Assembly (NCBI GenBank): GCA_003439945.1
Contig: QVRM01005996.1
Location: 27,501 to 91,500 of the forward strand
Direction: 5' to 3'
DNA length: 64,000 nt
From: Dermanyssus gallinae
Lineage: Eukaryota > Arthropoda > Arachnida > Mesostigmata > Dermanyssidae
Part shown: piece after piece, positions 61,912-64,000 of the stretch
Numbering within the stretch: position 1 is the stretch's first letter
Layout of the letters: every line of letters begins with the position of its first letter
The notes under the pieces: generated by a model
What the model saw: only the letters and a program-made list of their open reading frames with translations
Told to the model about the DNA's origin: nothing
Databases searched by the model: none
Translations under genes and position numbers: made by a program

Positions 61912-62396
61912 TTATTTGTGATTTATTGCATTGGTCACCGCCAGAGAGTGGATCGGGTTTATGAAGACGACGCACCTGACCAGCTACTGCAAGGGCTACA
62001 TAGCGTTAATCTCGATGTTCACCCTGAACGCGATGGTGAAGTCACATCAGTACTTCGATCGGCACATGCGCAACATGCCCGACCCGCCCACCGGTGTGGT
62101 TTGGCCAGATGTCACACGCCGGATGGCCGATCGGGACTTCTTGAGCTTCATTAAGTTCCTCGTGAACTACGCGTTCTTCAAATTCGGCGTCGAGATGTGT
62201 CTTGTCACCATGGTGGGCTGCATCGGGCTGCGGCTCGACGTCTACGCCTTGCTGACGGCGTTCTGGCTCTGCTGTATGTTTCTCCTCAGGCGGCAGACCC
62301 TGGCTAAATTGTGGCCCTTCTACATCATCTACCTCTGTATCGCCATCCCGCTGCAGTATCTCGTCTCGGTCGGCCTACCTCCAGGACTGTGTATCG
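36899..62396 (+). CDS. Piezo: Piezo-type mechanosensitive ion channel, 5' portion (12 coding exons)
   Basis: Piezo proteins are trimeric, mechanically gated cation channels of the plasma membrane; each subunit has a long blade of four-helix membrane units followed by a C-terminal pore. The exons joined here (CDS lengths 64, 99, 126, 152, 172, 169, 385, 327, 597, 514, 379 and 452 nt) give an open frame of 3436 nt, or 1145 codons plus 1 nt, against about 2500-2900 residues for the whole family. Family hallmarks are visible in order: a hydrophobic N-terminus (1-21), [11 protein letters not shown] near 500, ELPTNIG and FWLTLRQ in exon 9, [12 protein letters not shown] and [13 protein letters not shown] in exon 10, [10 protein letters not shown] in exon 11 and VGLPPGLCI at the end. 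All junction phases agree (1,1,1,0,1,2,0,0,0,1,2,1). Introns range from 403 to 7127 bp and the larger ones hold transposon debris. The 5'UTR limits are not determined. Recognition is by recalled similarity to human and fly Piezo, not by a search. Confidence 0.93.
37735..37880 (+). mobile_element. SINE-A copy 5
   Basis: Head GTTGAGCCTGGTGGCGTGGT, B-box GGGTTTGATTCCC and TTTGTATGTATGGGGTCCG; diverged, with the 3' end lost after about 37880. Confidence 0.8.
40518..40603. repeat. Tandem duplication of 43 bp
   Basis: AACCGGAGATAGAGAAAGAG and the next 23 bp occur twice back to back with few differences. Confidence 0.9.
42825..42930 (+). mobile_element. SINE-A copy 6 with target duplication
   Basis: A 3'-shortened member ending at TTTATGGGA. 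TTTAACCATTGTAGCTCT (42807-42824) before it and TTTAACCCTTGTAGCTCT (42938-42955) after it form an 18-bp target duplication with one change. Confidence 0.9.
43215..43450 (+). mobile_element. mariner relic in Piezo intron 1
   Basis: The + strand encodes [11 protein letters not shown] and, one frame over, [16 protein letters not shown] and then GKGTLKEVV. These match the DNA.PHTA and HP.YSPD..PSDY.LF motifs at the third catalytic position of mariner transposase. The rest is unrecognisable. Confidence 0.7.
43699..43797 (+). CDS. Piezo: Piezo exon 2 (residues 22-54)
   Basis: The acceptor is CTCTTTTCAG|CC and the donor CCGG|GTGAGT, giving 99 nt that enter and leave in phase 1. It encodes [18 protein letters not shown] then [10 protein letters not shown], a second membrane helix matching the LSLVYLLFLL segment of vertebrate Piezo. 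The frame is open upstream to 43620, but that part is cysteine-rich and unlike the family, so the acceptor at 43698 is preferred. Confidence 0.88.
43798..45391 (+). other. Piezo intron 2 (1594 bp)
   Basis: GTGAGT to GACAG. It ends with a long (TA)n array (45119-45222) before exon 3. No element or gene is recognised in it. Confidence 0.85.
45119..45222. repeat. (TA)n array with (CATA)n end
   Basis: About 100 bp of TA repeats with a short run of CATA units at the right, inside Piezo intron 2. Confidence 0.95.
45392..45517 (+). CDS. Piezo: Piezo exon 3 (residues 55-96)
   Basis: The acceptor is GGCCGACAG|TC and the donor GCGAAT|GTAAGT, giving 126 nt with phase 1 at both ends. It encodes [14 protein letters not shown] followed by [17 protein letters not shown], a membrane helix and loop that match the LLFLVAHLALQI stretch of human PIEZO1. 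The exon lies about 160 bp downstream of a long (TA)n array. Confidence 0.9.
47104..47191. repeat. (TA)n array, about 88 bp
   Basis: TA dinucleotide run in Piezo intron 3 with one AT phase slip near its start. Confidence 0.95.
49114..49302 (+). mobile_element. SINE-A copy 7, full length with target duplication
   Basis: The best full-length copy: head GTCGAAGCCCGGTGGCGTGG, B-box GGGTTCGAGCTTC, body TTTATGGGGGTCCGTCTATG, tail TCAGCCCGAAAACTTTACTT. AGATATTTACAAA (49101-49113) and AGATATTTATAAA (49303-49315) flank it, a 13-bp duplication with one change. Confidence 0.92.
49447..49557 (-). mobile_element. SINE-B 3' fragment
   Basis: It matches only the left (3') half of SINE-B copy 1, including CACATGTCAC, GGGGCGCTTAGAGCGGCAGC and CAACAGTCCTTATGGCAGCA. 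The tRNA-like head is missing. Confidence 0.65.
49651..49689. repeat. Hairpin of 17-18 bp arms
   Basis: TTTACTTGATAT pairs with ATATCAAGTAAA across a short imperfect centre, just after the SINE-B fragment. It could be a MITE stump. Confidence 0.7.
50420..50960 (-). mobile_element. R1/Jockey-like LINE, RT C-terminus and zinc knuckle
   Basis: The minus strand encodes [40 protein letters not shown] and [14 protein letters not shown] in order, then, one frame over, [19 protein letters not shown] and KCW. The last part is the C-x2-C-x9-H-x4-C knuckle found at the end of R1 and Jockey ORF2. Three stops and a frameshift show that it is dead. Confidence 0.8.
52645..52796 (+). CDS. Piezo: Piezo exon 4 (residues 97-147)
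   Basis: The acceptor is GGTATTTTCAG|GC and the donor GAGCAG|GTGAGT; 152 nt enter in phase 1 and leave in phase 0. It encodes [20 protein letters not shown] then [20 protein letters not shown]. The LFGLHRL and CVRLIVADF segments correspond to the HIGVTRL and AIRLVAPDL motifs of vertebrate Piezo. A (TA)n run at about 52600-52632 sits directly before the acceptor. Confidence 0.92.
52797..53199 (+). other. Piezo intron 4 (403 bp)
   Basis: GTGAGT to GACCAG, with a CT-rich tract at 53120-53165; nothing else is recognised. Confidence 0.85.
53200..53371 (+). CDS. Piezo: Piezo exon 5 (residues 148-204)
   Basis: The acceptor is TGTGACCAG|TAT after a pyrimidine-rich tract of about 60 bp (from about 53110), and the donor is ATCG|GTAAGC. 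The exon has 172 nt, entering in phase 0 and leaving in phase 1. It encodes a polar cytoplasmic stretch and then [20 protein letters not shown] and a second hydrophobic run, SMFSLVYFI, as in the SALSSVYLL helix of the human protein. Confidence 0.92.
53372..54090 (+). other. Piezo intron 5 (719 bp)
   Basis: GTAAGC to CTACAG; no element recognised. Confidence 0.85.
54091..54259 (+). CDS. Piezo: Piezo exon 6 (residues 205-260)
   Basis: The acceptor is TTGTTCTACAG|CT and the donor GCGAG|GTAGGC; 169 nt enter in phase 1 and leave in phase 2. It encodes [20 protein letters not shown], then a hydrophobic helix ending [17 protein letters not shown]. This corresponds to the CTWWACHFPIS and HLICLYCYQ region of vertebrate Piezo. 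Confidence 0.92.
54260..54936 (+). other. Piezo intron 6 (677 bp)
   Basis: GTAGGC to GGCAG; contains a C-run at 54480-54496 and nothing else that I recognise. Confidence 0.85.
54937..55321 (+). CDS. Piezo: Piezo exon 7 (residues 261-389), membrane helix plus basic cytoplasmic loop
   Basis: The acceptor is TTCGTGTGGCAG|A and the donor TCAAAC|GTGAGT; 385 nt enter in phase 2 and leave in phase 0. It begins [16 protein letters not shown], with an Asn-x-Ser site in a loop likely to be extracellular, followed by a helix with [16 protein letters not shown]. The remaining about 75 residues are rich in Gly, Arg and Ser ([20 protein letters not shown]) and look disordered, as in the same cytoplasmic loop of other Piezo proteins. 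The exon is very GC-rich compared with its AT-rich introns. Confidence 0.92.
55782..55832 (+). mobile_element. SINE-D module in Piezo intron 7
   Basis: AGCTAAGCCAATGCGCCTAG is followed by TAGGCGCGCATTGTGACTGT, close to the module at 32.4 kb. No clear B-box follows; the retroelement fragment starts a few bases later. Confidence 0.5.
55850..56157 (-). mobile_element. RLE-type retroelement 3' fragment (copy 3)
   Basis: The minus strand encodes [40 protein letters not shown] and [20 protein letters not shown], matching residues 343-440 of the frame at 17.8 kb. Homology starts exactly at a (TA)n array (56158-56192). The key AETAK nuclease segment reads AKTNK here, so the acidic residue is lost. 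Confidence 0.88.
56158..56192. repeat. (TA)n array at the 5' junction of retroelement copy 3
   Basis: About 35 bp of TA repeats directly adjoining the truncated coding sequence. Confidence 0.92.
56346..56672 (+). CDS. Piezo: Piezo exon 8 (residues 390-498)
   Basis: The acceptor is GCGCCGCAG|TTG and the donor ATGATG|GTACAC, a weak but usable site; 327 nt in phase 0 at both ends. The first about 75 residues are a low-complexity acidic and glycine-rich loop. The exon ends with [18 protein letters not shown], which continues into AWSITYHSW of exon 9 and matches the [11 protein letters not shown] signature of Piezo. That continuity fixes the donor despite its weak consensus. Confidence 0.9.
56673..57105 (+). 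other. Piezo intron 8 (433 bp)
   Basis: GTACAC to TTACAG, with (TA)n runs at 56968-56986 and 57025-57052. Confidence 0.85.
57106..57702 (+). CDS. Piezo: Piezo exon 9 (residues 499-697), most diagnostic exon
   Basis: The acceptor is CACGTTACAG|GCC and the donor TATCAG|GTTCGT; 597 nt in phase 0 at both ends. It carries the clearest Piezo signatures: [60 protein letters not shown], and the paired helices around [19 protein letters not shown] and [17 protein letters not shown]. The middle (about residues 610-640) is a polar loop. The exon keeps the order and spacing of the vertebrate and fly homologues. Confidence 0.95.
57703..58253 (+). other. Piezo intron 9 (551 bp)
   Basis: GTTCGT to GACAG, with a short GTTAGAC duplication at 58030-58090; nothing else is recognised. 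Confidence 0.85.
58254..58767 (+). CDS. Piezo: Piezo exon 10 (residues 698-868)
   Basis: The acceptor is TTCGACGACAG|TTT and the donor ACGAG|GTATCT; 514 nt enter in phase 0 and leave in phase 1. It encodes [20 protein letters not shown], the signature [15 protein letters not shown], a helix around [19 protein letters not shown], and then a cytoplasmic loop with several Ser/Thr-Pro sites ([22 protein letters not shown]) that could be phosphorylated. A SINE insertion begins only about 60 bp after the donor. Confidence 0.94.
58768..60469 (+). other. Piezo intron 10 (1702 bp)
   Basis: GTATCT to GCCGCAG. The first third is a SINE-A composite, described separately. TAGTAG and CTGCTG tracts precede exon 11 (60210-60370). 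Confidence 0.85.
58820..59337 (+). mobile_element. SINE-A composite with amplified tails
   Basis: It starts with a SINE-A lacking most of its head (GGAACCGGAGGAGACAC, then GGGTTCGAGCCCC). After the normal end GCCCGAAAACTTTACTT comes an (AGT)n run, then two repeats of only the last about 80 bp, each closed by another (AGT)n run. A second headed SINE-A (GTCGAGCCCGGTGGCGTGGT, about 59180) follows, joined directly from its B-box to the tail, again with (AGT)n. In all, four tail copies share the motif CAGTTCCGTGGACGTTAAA with small changes. Confidence 0.85.
60470..60848 (+). CDS. Piezo: Piezo exon 11 (residues 869-994)
   Basis: The acceptor is TTCTGCCGCAG|AC and the donor AACAG|GTAACA; 379 nt enter in phase 1 and leave in phase 2. 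It encodes [19 protein letters not shown], a helix with [20 protein letters not shown], and [10 protein letters not shown], which match RRLLELHVFKL and KMLYQLKVV of human PIEZO1. It ends with an extracellular loop containing two Asn-x-Thr sites (NTTG and NTTI). Confidence 0.93.
60849..61944 (+). other. Piezo intron 11 (1096 bp)
   Basis: GTAACA to CGCCAG, with (TA)n arrays near both ends (60914-60976 and 61848-61910); no element recognised between them. Confidence 0.85.
61945..62396 (+). CDS. Piezo: Piezo exon 12 (residues 995-1145), last exon in the window
   Basis: The acceptor is TCACCGCCAG|A and the donor TATCG|GTAAGC; 452 nt enter in phase 2 and leave in phase 1. It encodes [20 protein letters not shown], then [20 protein letters not shown], a helix, a [18 protein letters not shown] stretch and finally VGLPPGLCI. 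These match FFYKFGLEICF and LCLGMPPALCI of vertebrate Piezo. The gene continues beyond 64000; I see no further Piezo exon between 62397 and the end. Confidence 0.93.
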
Positions 62397-62480
62397 GTAA
62401 GCAGACACTAGATCGACAGGCACTGCCTTATTCCGCCCATGTTCTACTGCATCTATTATCTACAATGCATACGACTTCTT

Positions 62481-62570
62481 GAATTTAGGACGAATGGCTT
62501 TTGCTGAATTTAGGACGAATGGCTTTTGTTGAATTTAGGACGAATGGCTATTCTTGAATTTAGGACTATA
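62481..62570. repeat. 25-bp minisatellite, 3.6 units
   Basis: GAATTTAGGACGAATGGCTT plus 5 bp repeats at 62481, 62506, 62531 and partly at 62556, about 85 bp after the exon 12 donor. Confidence 0.95.
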
Positions 62571-64000
62571 AATGTAATTCCCGTGTCATTAGAGCCCCCC
62601 ATCTCCCTCTAAAATTTGAATTGTTCGAAGAAAAATCGAACTCTATCTAGTAGCTGTAGATCTGCCTCGCCTAATTTCTCCCATATAAGTGATATACCGA
62701 ATGTTAAAATTGGTTCTACTTTAATCTTGAAGAGCGGACGCGGTTCAATGTATTGACAACATTTGTAGGTTTTTCCCTATTTCCATATTATTCCCTTCCA
62801 AGGTTCCGGCTTTGCATTTCTCTTTCGGCATGACAAGCAGGGTATCCTCGCTCCACGCTTTAGGCATTCGTCACATAAAGCTTTCCAGCATAATGCCAGT
62901 GCTAATGTTTGCTTTTAATATTTGTTTCTTATCATATTATTCTTGGCCGCTTTGCTCTAGGCGCCCTTTTAATTGCACCGACAACGTCTTCGATCGTGTA
63001 TGGTCGAACTACCCATTCCGTGCGAATTCTGTTTCTTTGTCCCAAGGCCCTTTGAATAACATTATTTATGTCAGGGTGGTGTTGGATCCCTGCAGCACAC
63101 TAGCAAAGCGCTTAATCAGTCGCCCGGTCTCCACTGGGAACTGCCGTTTTATTTTCTTTATAGCCATTTGTGCGGTTGTTTCTTTTCTTTTTGCAACAGC
63201 GCCTACTCCTGGCTTTCCGAATAGTTTTATGTCTCTTCTTGTATGCCCTTTGTATCATTTTCTTCACCATTATTACAAACGTCCGTAATACCAGAAAAAT
63301 CTTAACGCATTCCATAGTTAGTCTGTTGGCATTTTTCGCTGCTCTACATCGATCGTTGAACCAGGGCTTTGATTTTCGTTCTCGGTGCAGAGCCAATGCG
63401 CTTTAGATTCGTGAATTTACGTTCATAGGACTCTATTTGAATCTCCGCTGGTTGGCACACTTCCCCAACTCCCCTTAATAAGATCCCACTTTCCAGTCTT
63501 GTACCGGTCCCCGGCCTACGACTACGCTTCCTGCTGCTTCTAATTTTAAATGCCATTCCCATAAGTATACGTCTTCCAAGCCACGCTCCTTCCCGAAATG
63601 ACGTATTTTCTCCCAAAAATGTTATATCCTCTACGTTTCCGTCGGTGGCAAAAACGTCGATTACTGACGCCCCAGTACTACATTCGAAGGTGTTTAGGCC
63701 TGGCTCGCTGATTAACCAGCATCCAATCTCCGTTGTAATATCTATAAATGCTTGATACGCTCATGATGTAAAACCCATGTTTTACATCTATGTCATGACC
63801 TCAGTGGACTCTACATGTGCCGGTTTTACATAGGCTACCACAATTTCAACCCCCTTAACCGTATTGTTATTAAGTTTTCGGCTATTATTCCTATTGTTAT
63901 TTCTCCAATTTCTGCTCTTGTTAATATTAAAGCCCACCCCCCACTAGGCCTGCCCCGTCCCTCACCTTTATGTGCGTGATGTCTGTAGAAGCCCCCCAAA
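62570..64000 (-). mobile_element. LINE with endonuclease domain, internally deleted, runs off the window
   Basis: In minus-strand order the pieces are GRPSGGWALILTRAEI and VVAYVKPAHVESTEVM (about 63.8-63.95 kb), NTFECSTGASVIDVFATDG (about 63.65 kb), KPWFNDRCRAAKNAN (about 63.35 kb), IEDVVGAIKRAPRAK (about 62.97 kb) and, last, KVEPILTFGISLIWEKLGEA (about 62.7 kb). The first four fit an APE-type LINE endonuclease and its linker; the last fits the RT thumb. Most of the reverse transcriptase between them is missing, and frames shift several times. It lies in Piezo intron 12. Confidence 0.75.

Noticed and set aside
62481..62570. Direct repeats considered as a CRISPR array
   Set aside because: The units are contiguous with no spacers, and the genome is eukaryotic. 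It is a minisatellite.

Overview
This is nuclear DNA of an animal: a spliced gene with GT-AG introns, many tRNA-derived SINEs, decayed LINEs and mariner elements, and a very high density of (TA)n and trinucleotide microsatellites. The mariner load, the SINEs and a protostome-like Piezo suggest an invertebrate, probably an arthropod. The species cannot be named from the sequence.

The only host gene I can support is the 5' part of Piezo, the mechanosensitive cation channel, on the + strand. Twelve coding exons run from an ATG at 36899 to a splice donor after 62396. All intron phases agree across the junctions. Together they encode 1145 residues, all from the N-terminal blade of the channel. The beam, pore, cap and C-terminus lie beyond the right edge of the window.

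The left 36 kb has no host protein gene that I can recognise. It is a graveyard of mobile elements separated by simple repeats: a CR1-like LINE tail (1.5-2.2 kb), a broken 1.3-kb mariner (5.5-6.8 kb), a long inverted-repeat element (15.1-16.3 kb), the 3' part of a retroelement with an intact 452-codon frame (17.8-19.3 kb), an internally deleted mariner (21.1-21.8 kb), a reverse-transcriptase fragment inside a tandem duplication (27.1-27.8 kb) and a Ty3/gypsy-like RNase H fragment (33.1-33.4 kb). A CAG/CAA-rich stretch (36.35-36.76 kb) lies just upstream of Piezo exon 1.

Piezo introns 1, 3, 7, 10 and 12 carry further SINE, mariner and LINE fragments. Four tRNA-like SINE modules (called A to D here) recur across the window. 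Three copies of SINE-A have clear target-site duplications, so this family moved fairly recently. The most interesting non-genic observations are the retroelement copies that each begin abruptly at a microsatellite, the inverted-repeat element with a third diverged end in its loop, and the amplified SINE tails in Piezo intron 10.
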